Assembly: GCA_003868215.1 (NCBI GenBank)
Contig: QWDQ01000061.1
Coordinates: 62,001 to 126,000 of the forward strand
Reading direction: 5' to 3'
Source: Pseudophaeomoniella oleicola
Lineage: Eukaryota > Ascomycota > Eurotiomycetes > Phaeomoniellales > Phaeomoniellaceae
Length of the DNA: 64,000 bases
Part shown: one piece after another, positions 45,509-56,297 of the stretch
Layout: every line of letters begins with the position of its first letter
Numbering within the stretch: the stretch's first letter is position 1
Program-made: the position numbers and the translations under genes
Notes under the pieces: generated by a model
The model's database searches: none
What the model was told of the DNA's origin: nothing
Seen by the model: the letters and a program-made list of their open reading frames with translations, nothing else

Positions 45509-47505
45509 ATGAATACCGACGCGCAATCGATATGGCCCGAGAACCCCCATGAAGAGATTATGATGGCCCCCGTCTCGGCAGGGGATGATGACTTTACCAA
45601 CTTTCTCGATCTCGATCTAGACTTCCCCGACTTTGGCGATGTGCAGGGACAACATGGCTCAATGGACACCAGCATGGACGGCTACAATATGAATTTGAAC
45701 CAGCAAGAGGTTGTGATGGATCAGGGGGTCGATATGCAATTCAACCCCCATGATCAAGACGTCTACCGATCAAACGACGCTCAGCAGCCGATCCGGTCAA
45801 TACAACAGATGCAACATCAACATCAAGGTCAGCCGCAGCTGTATCAGCAAGCGCAGCCGCAATATCATCGCCCACAGCCAATTATTCCCCCTACTCCGTC
45901 CAGTGGAGATCTTCTTGGAGGAGTAGCAGCATATTACAACCCTGGATCTGGCCACATTATCTACGAACATTACCAGGGAAAGGACGACCAGGTGAGCATT
46001 GGCCAATGTGAGAGCGACCGACATAACTAATTTTCTTGCAGATGTCTTTCACTCCATTAGTATCACCTGCAGTCACTCCTGCTGATGCTTCATTCCACCT
46101 GCCTGACTATGCTATTCCTGGAGAGTATTTCAGTCCTCTAGCTTCACCTGCGATCGAAGCCCAGAAAAGTCAATACCGGCTCTGGCATGGGCAGCGTGGC
46201 GCGGAGACTGTAGATTCGACTTCACCTGCCGTGGTCAGTACTGAAGTAGGTGGCGCATCAGCACCAGTCACTCCAGCTGTCCAAAAACATCGTCGTAAGC
46301 AAAGTCAAGGATCTAGGAGCGCAGGGCGAAGTGTTCGACAGTCGCCAATTGTGAAAGCCCAAAGTAAACGGAAGCAGCACAGCCTTACTTTGAAATCAAA
46401 CACGGTGGCAGAGGTAGCTGAATCTCACCATATGGAAGTGCCCAAGACACAATCTGATAAACTGGGGGGTAATTCAAGCTCTGGGCAAGACTCAGTCTCG
46501 CCTGAGGCCCTTGCTGAAGCCCTCATGCCACCTCCAGCAGTTCCACATTCTGCGTCGAAATCGCCATGTGTGGCAGCGCAACGGGGAAGCCCATTCCTTC
46601 AAGGTAACGAGCCCGCGACTCCGGCAACCTTGATGCGCCTGAACAAATCACAATCACCCATGAAAACAAATCAACCTCAAGAGATTGAAGCGACCAGTGG
46701 TGACGTGATGGAGGACATAATGCTCCCAGAACCAGCGAGAAAAATTCGCCCAGCAGTGCCACCAATCCAAACTTCGGCCGTCCTCGATGAACGATCAACG
46801 CCAAAGTTGTTGGCACAGAATCTCAAGAGCAAGGCTCCTGGCAGTGGCGCGGTCTCTGCAGCATCTACGCCTACTGCACCAACACCGTTGTCCAAAGGCC
46901 CTGCGTCACCCGAGGGAACAGAGCTCAAGAAGGTCAAATCCGCTGGTCGTCTTGCTAAGAAAAGACAGAGCGTGAGTTCGTCTCAAGTGAGTCCCGCGAT
47001 CCGGCCAAAGATTAGCCCCAACATAAAACCTCTCATGCCTGGTGGATCCAATGCATCAGTTTCGGCCGAGCATTCCGCACTCTATTTGGCGTCAAAGTCC
47101 AATTATCAGAACATTTTGGACGGTACACATCTACCAGGAGTTACATATCCAGAGGCTTTGGCAGAAAACTTGAGCTCGAAACGCACCAGTCACAAAATTG
47201 CCGAACAAGGCAGACGAAATCGCATCAATACGGCACTGAAGGAAATTGAGAGCCTGCTGCCACCGACACCGACATTACTTGCCCTTAGCAAGAAAGAGTT
47301 TCCAAGCAGTCCTGATGAAGATCCCACCGAAAAGAATGCGCAAGCCAATCAGCCGACGAGCAAGGCTAATACCGTTGAAATGGCTATCATGTATATCAAA
47401 TCTCTGCAGACCGAGTTGAGCGAAACACGAATGAAGTTGGAAGCTGCGGAAAGGAAGCTTGCCGAAGGAAACGGCGATAGCAGCCAGCGGTCTGCTTCTG
47501 ATTGA
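45509..47505 (+). CDS. nuc-1: bHLH transcription factor of the NUC-1/PHO4 type (phosphorus acquisition regulator)
   Basis: Two exons, 45509-45991 and 46042-47505 (50-bp intron), giving 648 aa. The N-terminus has an acidic patch rich in Asp and Phe (NFLDLDLDFPDFGD) that fits an activation domain, then a Gln-rich stretch. The bHLH domain is near residues 540-625: basic region RTSHKIAEQGRRNRIN, with His545, Glu549 and Arg553 placed as in CACGTG-binding proteins; helix 1 ALKEIESLLPP; an unusually long loop, as in Neurospora NUC-1 and yeast Pho4; and helix 2 TVEMAIMYIKSLQTELSETR running into a short coiled coil. NUC-1 activates phosphate-acquisition genes when phosphate is scarce. The middle contains repeated SP sites (VSPAVTP, LASPAIE) suited to cyclin-CDK phosphorylation. 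The HAD phosphatase gene is its upstream neighbour. Confidence 0.87.
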
Positions 47506-48067
47506 AATGTACGGATTCACTTATGAAACTGGTTATGCGAAGAGGGGCGTTTATTATTTGTAAATAGTTGCTTTCTTCGTGTACTTTGAAAGTGTGGTTG
47601 CTCTGGCACGAATTAAGTCACGGTACAGGCAGGTGAGATAGCAGAAGAGAGAGAGGTTGATGTCAAAATGGCAACTTTGGTTATATTACTATGGACATAA
47701 TCCAACCCTCAGCTCTCAGATAGCTGCCTAATATTATACTGATTGGGTATCATACAAGACGGCATGGCATGTACACGGTAGATTGCAGCCTAATGGTGTA
47801 CTCATTTTGACGAAGCTTCCATGTTCTGTCTCTGATAAAGGTGAGGCAGCGAGGCAGACACTGAGGCATTGAAGATTCAGATGATGATTGGTACATGGTC
47901 GGTAGCTTACAAGGGTCCAGAATGTCCTGGAGCAGTTCTATGGATTGCAGGCGGTGGGGGCCAAATATGCCAATGCCAATGTGCTATGCTACATAGTATG
48001 GTACTTTACGTAGAAATATTCGGTGGAGCTGTGGAATCTCTCTCACCAGAGCACGATCGAACGTCTT

Positions 48068-48113
48068 GGAAGCTTGGAGAAACTTCACCTTCCCCTTTCG
48101 GGATTGAAGCTTC
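48068..48113 (+). promoter_or_regulatory. Heat-shock element cluster
   Basis: Alternating GAA/TTC units at correct spacing: GAAGCTT at 48069-48075, GAAACTTC at 48079-48086, TTC at 48090-48092 and GAAGCTTC at 48106-48113. HSF trimers bind nGAAn units arranged this way. Position about 400 bp upstream of the HSP90 ATG (less if the UTR intron is removed). Confidence 0.6.
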
Positions 48114-48292
48114 AGCCGCCATTTTGGTTTCTCCAGCGATATTTTATGTTTGCTGGCTTTCCCTGCAACGCTTTAAAAACCACTTCAAAAGATTCTCTCG
48201 ACTCTGGACTTGAATTCATTCACGATAGAGATCTTCACTTTGCCTTTCTGTACGCCGTTGTTCTGCAGTTGATTGGATTTAGAAAAGAAAAC

Positions 48293-48470
48293 GTAAGTGA
48301 CTGCATCACTCCTCCGCTTACTACCCTCCCCATCTTCCATGCAGCCTGGTGAATTGAAGCCTCAGGATCACTGAGCTTCGTCACTGTTTGCACACACTCT
48401 TCCTCAGTTCTACCTTTATCACAAGCGCACTCCAGTGGTTATATCCAGAAGACTAACCATCCTCTCTCAG
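48293..48470 (+). other. Likely 5'-UTR intron of HSP90
   Basis: Donor AAC|GTAAGT, branch site GACTAAC near 48451 and acceptor CTCTCAG at 48470 (an alternative AG lies at 48481-48482), all upstream of the ATG at 48496. 178 bp long. Inferred from splice signals only. Confidence 0.5.
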
Positions 48471-48495
48471 CGTCTTTTTCAGCACTTAAACCATC

Positions 48496-50653
48496 ATGCC
48501 GGAGACCTTCGAGTTTCAGGCTGAGATCTCTCAGCTTCTCAGTCTTATCATCAACACAGTCTACTCAAACAAGGAAATCTTCCTGAGAGAACTGATCTCC
48601 AACGCTTCAGATGCGCTCGACAAGATCCGCTATGAAGCCCTCTCAGATCCTAGCAAGCTCGACAGCGGCAAGGATTTGAGAATCGACATCATCCCAGACA
48701 AGGAGAGCAAGACCCTTACCATCCAGGATACCGGTATCGGTATGACCAAGGCTGTAAGTTTCCACGATTGATTGCTCACTTGATTCTCACATACTGACCT
48801 GCGCCCAGGATCTCGTCAACAACCTTGGTACCATTGCCCGATCAGGAACCAAGCAGTTCATGGAAGCCTTGACTGCTGGTGCTGATGTCTCTATGATCGG
48901 TCAATTCGGTGTCGGTTTCTACTCCGCTTACCTTGTTGCCGACAAAGTTACTGTCACCTCAAAGCACAATGACGACGAGCAATACACTTGGGAGTCCAGT
49001 GCCGGTGGTACCTTTACTCTTACACAAGATGCTGGCGAAGCACTTGGTCGGGGTACCAGGATTGTCCTTCACTTGAAGGATGAGCAGATGGACTACCTCA
49101 ACGAGGCTAGAATCAAGGAGGTTGTCAAGAAGCACTCCGAGTTCATCTCATACCCCATCTACCTTCACGTATTGAAGGAAACCGAGAAGGAAGTCCCAGA
49201 TGAAGATGCTGAGGAGTCCAAAGAAGAAGATGAGGAGAAGAAGCCTAAGATCGAAGAGGTCGACGAGGATGAAGAGAACAAAGAGAAGAAGACCAAGAAG
49301 GTCAAGGAGTCCAAGATTGAAGAAGAGGAGCTTAACAAGACCAAGCCAATCTGGACCCGCAACCCATCTGACATTACCCAGGAGGAGTATGCTTCCTTCT
49401 ACAAGTCCCTGTCCAATGACTGGGAAGACCATCTCGCTGTCAAGCACTTCTCTGTCGAGGGTCAACTTGAGTTCCGCGCCATCCTGTTTGTTCCAAAGCG
49501 TGCTCCTTTCGATCTCTTCGAGACCAAGAAGACCAAGAACAACATCAAGCTCTACGTTCGCCGCGTCTTCATCACAGATGATGCCACTGATCTGATTCCA
49601 GAATGGCTCAGCTTCATCAAGGGTGTTGTCGATTCCGAGGATCTGCCACTCAACTTGTCCCGTGAGACCCTGCAGCAGAACAAGATCATGAAGGTCATCA
49701 AGAAGAACATTGTCAAGAAGACTCTTGAGCTCTTCAACGAGATCGCCGAGGACCGTGAGCAATTCGACAAGTTCTACTCAGCCTTCAGCAAGAACATCAA
49801 GCTTGGTATTCACGAAGACAGCCAGAACCGTCAATCCCTTGCCAAGCTTTTGCGCTTCAGCTCAACCAAGTCTGGTGATGAGTCTACCTCTCTCACTGAC
49901 TACGTTACTCGTATGAAGGAACACCAGAAACAAATCTACTACATCACCGGCGAGTCTCTGAAGGCCGTTCAAAAGTCGCCTTTCCTTGACTCTCTTAAAG
50001 AAAAGGACTTTGAGGTTCTCTTCTTGGTTGACCCTATTGATGAGTATGCCATGACTCAGCTCAAGGAGTTCGATGGCAAGAAGCTCATTGATATCACCAA
50101 GGACTTCGAACTTGAGGAGACCGAGGAGGAGAAGAAAGAGCGTGAGGAGCAGGAGAAGGAGTTCGAGGGTCTTGCCAAGAGCTTGAAGAACGTCCTCGGT
50201 GATAAGGTCGAAAAGGTTGTCGTCTCGCACAAATTGATCGGTTCCCCATGTGCCATCCGTACTGGTCAATTTGGTTGGTCTGCGAACATGGAACGTATCA
50301 TGAAGGCCCAGGCCCTTCGCGACACTTCCATGTCCTCGTACATGTCATCAAAGAAGACCTTCGAGATTTCACCCAAGTCACCAATCATTAAAGAGCTCAA
50401 GAAGAAGGTCGAGGCCGATGGAGAGAACGACCGCACTGTCAAGTCTATCACCCAACTCCTCTACGAAACATCTCTTCTTGTCTCCGGCTTCACCATTGAG
50501 GAGCCTGCTGGCTTCGCCGAGCGTATTCACAAGCTTGTCTCCCTCGGTTTGAACGTCGATGAGGAGGCTGAGACCAGCGAGGAGAAGGCTGAGGAGGAGG
50601 CGGCTGCTCCTGCTGAGGCTACTGGCGAATCCGCCATGGAGGAGGTTGACTAG
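48496..50653 (+). CDS. HSP90: Hsp90 molecular chaperone
   Basis: Two exons, 48496-48753 and 48809-50653, giving 700 aa, the standard size. The N-terminal ATPase domain has the GHKL motifs [32 protein letters not shown] and [19 protein letters not shown] Lys/Glu charged linker follows at about 215-260 ([20 protein letters not shown]), then the middle domain ([20 protein letters not shown]) and the C-terminal dimerisation domain. The protein ends in SAMEEVD, the MEEVD anchor for TPR co-chaperones. Cytosolic; matures kinases, receptors and other clients. Strong codon bias (CTC/CTT, AAG, GAG) fits high expression. The single coding intron lies just after GIGMTKA. Confidence 0.98.
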
Positions 50654-51508
50654 ATCAGTCGTCGATCAAGAGGAATGCTTTAGTGTGATGGGCTTTTTCT
50701 CGACGGACGGATATGGCGTTGAGTGCTGCTTTGGTCGAGCGATTTCCTTTTCCTTTTTGAAATGTAGTATCAGGTTCACTCTGTGATGATACCAGACCAT
50801 GGTATTTACGTATGTAATTCCTAGAGGTCACTTCCACAAGTTCGCATCAGATATGATAGCATGACGAATTCAAAAGTTCAAAACAGAAACTACCGCTTCA
50901 TAGTAGAAGACTTCAAGTGTTGCAGATATGACAGCTAGACAGTGGAATCCGTGATAACGAATGCACTTGCTTCCCTTCTGACGCCAGCCATCTCAAGTCC
51001 CTTGCACGAAAACTCAAAAAAGGAGGAATGACTGCTAAAGATAGTTGCAAGATATGTAGATTGTAAGGGTTGGTGTATGACCCATATGCTAAGTTCTATA
51101 CCATGCATGAGCCCCTTTCTCCTATCGTGTTGATAGAAGTTCTTAATAACCAGCTGTCAATATTAGAAGAAGCAAGCATTGTTGTTGTGGCTACTGATGG
51201 GGTGTTGAGCCGTCGATCAGCAGTCTACTACGTACCTACGTAGTAGTAACATGGGTTACTAGCCCCACGATGCTAGATTCCCGAAATTGGAGACGCGCTC
51301 GGTTCAGCCCACTGCACGCGCCGCCCCAAGGGGGATATTCAGCCGTGATGGTCATATGCCAAACAAATAAACAACAGACTGCCTTTGGACAACATCACAC
51401 TCCCGTGACTAGCGACAACTTGGGCACCACAGACAGTTGGAAGTTATGTCTCGCTCAGAGTCGAGATGAGGAGGAACCGTTTTTCATCCTCATATCGACC
51501 TCGATCAG
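50654..51508. other. Intergenic, 0.85 kb
   Basis: HSP90 3' flank and promoter of the vezatin-domain gene. One strong inverted repeat lies at 51225-51246 (separate entry). No coding sequence supported. Confidence 0.5.
51225..51246. repeat. Inverted repeat CTACTACGTA-CC-TACGTAGTAG
   Basis: Two perfect 10-bp arms around a CC centre. The arms are built from the same CTACTACGTA half-site as the TACTACGTAGTA palindromes elsewhere. 263 bp upstream of the next gene. Confidence 0.7.
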
Positions 51509-53566
51509 ATGAGCGGTGGGCTTCTGGCGTCAAGCATGGATGCTGTGGTCTTTGACGAATCGCCCATGGCCACCTATCTACAAGGTTCGCTGAGTTCAAA
51601 AGTGACACCTGACATAGCTCACAATAGTCTAGGGCAGGGCAATGAGGAAGAAGTATGGCACGACTCCTCCAGCAGTCCCTCAACAACGAGCGACCAACCC
51701 TCATTTGCACCTCGAGGGTTGGCTCGTCTGAAGCCAGCGCGACCATTACCCTTGAAATTACCATCTCCGTTCGAGAAAGGCGCTCGAAGATCACGGTCGG
51801 CGGTATGTCTAACTCTTCAAGTAGTCGGATGGCTACTGACAAACGAAGGCGACCCAGTTAACAAGCCATCAGTCTCCTGTCGAAGATGAACAGTTTCTAG
51901 AACAATTTCGATATACGATTGTCGCATCGCAGCTGCTAGACGATCAGATCAGTACTGTACATCACCGACGACGCTCTGGTAGACCGAAATCCCAACCCAC
52001 GCCAAGCGAAACCCAACATATCTCGGAGGCGCCGACTTTCAGCTTCAGAGGCGCCACAGTCTCTATTTTGGTGCCTTTTTCATTGGCTTTGATCGTGAAA
52101 GTGTTCGACGTTAGATCTTCCAGACGGGATGCGAACATATACCTGCCTTGGTTGACAGGCATTCGAGTCCTGCTACTCACTGTGATCATCTTGGCAGGCG
52201 TCTACGCCTATTCTCGATGGAAGTTTGCGAAAGAGATTCGGCACGCTATCATTCACAGTCTATCGGGCTTGGTAGAGGCGTCTCATGCATCCGATATTGC
52301 GATTACCAATGCCCTCAATTTTATTCAAGAGGTAGAGATAGTATCTCGGGGTTATGATATGTGAGGCGACGCATCTCCGCTAAGCATATAGTTTTGCTAA
52401 TACAGTGCAGTACATCTCCTTTGCCACCAATCAGCCGTCTCGAGGAAAGAACGCAGCAGCGCCGTTGCACCAAGCTCCGGCGGGAACTCGCATCATGTCT
52501 TCGCGAATTATGTCATCAGTATATCGAAGCACACCATGCTCTATGTCCATATGCTCCCGAAGAGGTTGTGGAGCAATATCACGATATATACGACGTCTCG
52601 AGGAGGGACTTTCAAGAGGTTGGGCTTATGTCCCCCAGACCGGTCTCGGAGGATCCAGAAGCTCTCAAGAGTTTGAAAGCATCTTTTGGGAAGCAATTTG
52701 TATCTCGAAAGGTCGTTCTATGCGACCTTTTGGCCTTCTCCGCCAACCATGAAGATTCAGACCTTAAAAAATGGCACGTAGCCATTGGAGAGGCTCGTAG
52801 TCTCTCCCGTTCCATAAGCCAGATAACTTCCAAGATCACCGCCTTGCTACAGGTAGAACAGAATCCACTACCAATAACAGCCGAAGAAGCTCCACAATCA
52901 CGGCAGGACACGGGACTTGGAATAACGACTTCGGGAAGACATACACCAGAACCCGAAACCGATGCCAACAGAGCCCAAATGTCGCGCCTGAGCTCACTAT
53001 CTCAAGGGATCCGGACGTTAAGCGCGAAAATGCATCTGTTCAAAGAGCAAGTTACAGAGGCAATCGAGGAACGAACTACTGCGGATGTAAGTGCCATTTT
53101 GGCTCATCAATACGACTCTGCCGGAGCAGATTTGAAGGCTCTTCTTGCAGAATGGGAACGAGGGAAACAATTGATGATGCTGCAGGCTCATAGGACCTCG
53201 AATCGCGTTAGCAGATCGTCTTTATCGCCTACTCAGAGCTTAGGAGGCTCAACGGCCGTTGGGGGTAGTCCTTTGGATGCTTTTAAACGTCTCAATGGAG
53301 ATGAGGAGTCAGACCCTTCAAGGACATCTCCGGAACAAGATGCAGTATCAGACGAAGAGATCTTCGAAGCCATTGCTCTTCCAAAGCAAAGGTCCACCTT
53401 AAGCAGAGAAGAACGACTTGCAAAGATGAGAGAAGATCGTCTCAAAAGGGCACTCGCTCAGGATAAGCAAGATGCAAGCACCAATATGCTGCGCGAGTTG
53501 GAAACGGTAATCAAACATCGACCACGTGCCGGCACTCGAACTTCGGTACGAAACACGACTTTATGA
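51509..53566 (+). CDS. Membrane protein with vezatin/myosin-binding domain (Inp2-like peroxisome inheritance family)
   Basis: Three exons: 51509-51802, 51873-52360 and 52411-53566, giving 645 aa. The phases close only with acceptors at CATCAG and GTGCAG, and the second junction rebuilds SRGYDITSPLPPISRLEER, a conserved block. Exon 2 has two hydrophobic segments (ATVSILVPFSLALIVKVF and GIRVLLLTVIILAGVYAYSR), which likely form a membrane hairpin, then FAKEIRHAIIHSLSGLVEAS. This fits the fungal vezatin domain (PF12632), a myosin-binding segment of peroxisomal Inp2, which links peroxisomes to class V myosin. The C-terminal half is a charged helical region (CTKLRRELASCLRELCHQY, SARTLSAKM-like heptads) with disordered Ser/Pro linkers. 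Naming as Inp2-like is by domain architecture; orthology is unproven. Confidence 0.78.
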
Positions 53567-54554
53567 ACATCTAGTTTCATTGCGAACCACCGAAGATGCA
53601 TTCTTCTTCGTACTATCCTTGATCACGATCCATCGACCCTCTGCATGAATCACACCGCAACTGCGGCTGCAACTTACGAATTTGTTTCACAATCCGACAG
53701 ACTCCGCAATCAACCCTCCATTCAATGCCCTCTAATGACCATTCCTCCTACATCGATCTTTTCACAATATCGTTCACCATCTCTGTGGACCATTTCTTTT
53801 CCACGAATAGAACTCACAAAACCTCACCACACTTTCACAAGACATCCCCACAACAAGAACGGAAGCCGTCTTTCCATTTGTTTCATCTCCCAGATCATTT
53901 CGACATCCATCCAGATTCTTGACCAGCTTGAACCTCATTTTCTTTTACTAATGAAATCGGACACGTCCATCCACAACATCTACACATACATAATCGCGGG
54001 GACATACTCGCCTCTTAACGATACGCACGACTCTCTCGCATCTTGGAATCTAATCTGATTGGGAAAATCTTTGTCCGTTTTCTTCCTCACTTTCTTCTCT
54101 ACTACCTAATCCCCTGATAGCATCCGAATCGATCGATCCTTTTTTTTTTTTTTTTCAAATTTACCCCTCTCTTTTCTCCCTACGGAAGATTTCCTTTTTC
54201 CACCAGCGTGGCGCATTTAGGTGTAAGGTGGTGGGTGCATAAGAGGGAAAGGAATGGAAGGGAAAGGAAAAAAGAGGATACAATTTTTACAGAACAGAAC
54301 AGAAAAGAAAATAGATACTTCTTAATACATGATCTTGTTCTTCAGCAACATCATCACCATGTCTTTGGTCATATTGTAATATTAAAGTGACCACCGAAGA
54401 TGTAGGTATGTATGTAGGTAGATATGTAGATGTCGTATTTGTTACACCACGAAATATAAGAGAGCTCCTCCTCATCATGATGATGCATAATCATTGAAAA
54501 TCTACCAAGTAGTATTTTCAATCTATCTGAAAGAAGAAAGATTTATTAACGTAT
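53567..54554. other. Intergenic between convergent genes, T-rich
   Basis: 3' flanks of the vezatin and kinase-like genes. It includes a T16 homopolymer at 54140-54155 and a short GTAT/GTAG repeat at about 54403-54432. A 137-codon frame at 53645-54058 lacks any domain and is rich in rare-looking His/Thr/Ser runs. Confidence 0.5.
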
Positions 54555-55877
54555 TCATAGTTTGCTGGTTTGTTTTGAGCCGTTGTTCTCAATCTCGTTG
54601 TGTTCGGGATTTGCTTTCTTTTCTTGCTGCTGCTGCTGCTGCTGCTGCTCCTCCGCCTCCTTCCCACCAGCGAGACCGTCTTTTTTCAGTTTCTCGACAT
54701 TCTTCCAGGTCTGTTGCCCGTACGGCCGGAATTGGTCGGCGTATTTCTTCGCCGTGACGCCGCTGGCCTGTCTCATGGCGAAGCGGGCGGCGATGCCTTG
54801 CATGATGACGGCGGCGCGGAGACCGCCGAATGCGTTGGCCCAGGACATGTCGTCCGGGGTGGGGTCCCAGCGGGCCTCGGAGCGGTACCAGGAGAGGAGC
54901 TGGGCGATGGGTGGGAGGCCGGGGGTGGCGTCGGGGAGGAAGGCGTGGAACTCGTTGGTGCCGAGGGCGTGCATCCAGGAGTAGGGGCCGGTGAGGTTGA
55001 CGAGGTCGGCGAGGGGGTGGCCGATGGTGGCGAGTTCCCAGTCGAGGATGCCGATGACGCGAGGTTCGGTTTTGTGGAAGACGAGGTTGTCGATTTTGTA
55101 ATCGCCGTGCATCAGAGTGGCGCGGTCTTGTGGTTGGGAGGGCTTGTTGGTAAAGAAGGTTGCCATATCATCGAAGTGGGGGATGGGGCCAACCGGTTGG
55201 TGAGTCTCTACATCGATGGCTTGTGACTGAAGGTGGGAGATCTGCGAGAGCGTTTTAACTTGTCGGGTGTAGAAGTCCTTCGGTTTGCCGAAGGTCGTGA
55301 GGTTGACAGAGGACGGGTTGACACGATGGAGTTTGGCGAGGGTGAGGACGGCAGATCGCCACCTGTGTTTGCATGAGACAAGGAACAGGATTAATTGTAT
55401 AGGAGTGATATGTGCACTCAACCTTACATCTCCGTCCGTTCTTCAGGGCTGAGGCCTGGAAAGTGTGGTTCAGTGACCATTCGCCCATCCAGGAACTCCA
55501 TAATATAAAATGGAGTGCCTATTATACTATCATCTTCGCAGAGACAGTACGTTTTCGGTACCGGCACATCTGTGTTTTCTAGAGCATGTATGATCTTGTA
55601 CTCTCTCTCTACTTGATGTGCTGTTTTCGAGAGAAGTTTCCCCGGCGGTTTCTTTCGCAGCACGCACCGACTGCCGTCAGGAGAGGTGAGTTCGTATGTG
55701 GGATTCGATTGGCCGAAGCCGAACTGAGACGGAGTCAGAGTGGCAGTGTCAATGGGAACGTAACTTGGAACATCTAACCTGCTTCACCTCTAAGGGAGTC
55801 TTGATTTCGGGGACCGTTCTCTCGATATATCGCTGCAGCGCATTAAGGTCTATCGGTTGACGAATGGGGCCGGCCAT
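54555..55877 (-). CDS. Aminoglycoside phosphotransferase (APH)-like kinase, ACAD10/11-N type
   Basis: Three exons on the minus strand: 55779-55877, 55428-55723 and 54555-55362, giving 400 aa. It starts [19 protein letters not shown] and continues with the Gly-rich ATP loop [13 protein letters not shown], the ATP-anchoring Lys in [28 protein letters not shown] (hinge), the catalytic loop [14 protein letters not shown] and the metal-binding [14 protein letters not shown]. These are the APH/choline-kinase-fold residues. The sequence resembles the kinase part of mammalian ACAD10/11, which phosphorylates 4-hydroxy acids before dehydrogenation; the fungal gene lacks the dehydrogenase half. The C-terminus carries an eight-residue Gln tract, coded by a (CAG)n run near 54625-54649, and a charged tail. 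Divergent from DUT1 with a 420-bp shared promoter. Confidence 0.85.
54625..54649 (-). repeat. (CTG/CAG)n tract coding poly-Gln
   Basis: About eight CAG codons on the coding (minus) strand near the C-terminus of the APH-like kinase, a probable slippage-prone tail outside the catalytic fold. Confidence 0.85.
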
Positions 55878-56297
55878 GATGGGTTGTCTGCAGAGCTACT
55901 ACACCCAGGCAATCAGACTCAACCACCCAGAGCATGGAAAGGCGTGTGCAAGCGGTGATATATCAAGCGTGACTGTCACCGAGCTCTCATCATGTCCGGG
56001 GAAGTCCATTTACTCCGCATTGTACTCGACCTCGGCTGATATGAGATAATGATAACTTACATAATCCGGGGAAATCAAACACAGGCAAAGGCAAACCTTC
56101 CCGTCACAGAACGACGCGTTGTTCGCGCCACTTAACACGTCCACCGAGACACGCGCCAGTTCCTGGAGTGGGACGTGACTATTGATTGTGTATTTCCATG
56201 TCGAACTGGCTTCATCTCGGCCTTCTATCCCAGTCCAATTCTTTTTCTTGGACTTGTATTGCTCTACCTGCGACCATTGTGTATATTTCAACCGAGC
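55878..56297. promoter_or_regulatory. Divergent promoter of the APH-like kinase and DUT1
   Basis: 420 bp between two start codons. Contains MCB and E2F-like elements (separate entry). The extension of the dUTPase frame to 56175 uses a GTG and crosses likely leader, so I treat it as untranslated. Confidence 0.6.
56114..56129. promoter_or_regulatory. MCB (ACGCGT) plus TTCGCGCC element
   Basis: ACGCGT at 56114-56119, the MluI cell-cycle box, followed at 56122-56129 by TTCGCGCC, an E2F/SBF-like core. About 180 bp upstream of the dUTPase ATG. MBF/DSC1-type factors drive S-phase genes, including nucleotide-metabolism genes, through ACGCGT in yeasts. Confidence 0.55.

Larger units (their letters stand above)
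47506..48495. promoter_or_regulatory. HSP90 promoter and 5' leader
   Basis: 990 bp between the bHLH gene and HSP90. It contains a heat-shock-element cluster and a likely 5'-UTR intron (separate entries). Two frames (47869-48213, 48023-48352) overlap them and have no domain. Confidence 0.6.

Noticed and set aside
49148-49762. 204-codon antisense ORF inside HSP90
   Set aside because: Shadow of the strongly biased HSP90 codons; Leu/Asp-rich with no domain.
53645-54058. 137-codon His/Thr-rich ORF after the vezatin gene
   Set aside because: Lies in a 3'-flank position with no domain or splice signals and biased, low-complexity composition.
56175-56297. N-terminal extension of dUTPase with a hydrophobic leader
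   Set aside because: Depends on a GTG start and crosses promoter-like sequence; the ATG at 56298 is sufficient.
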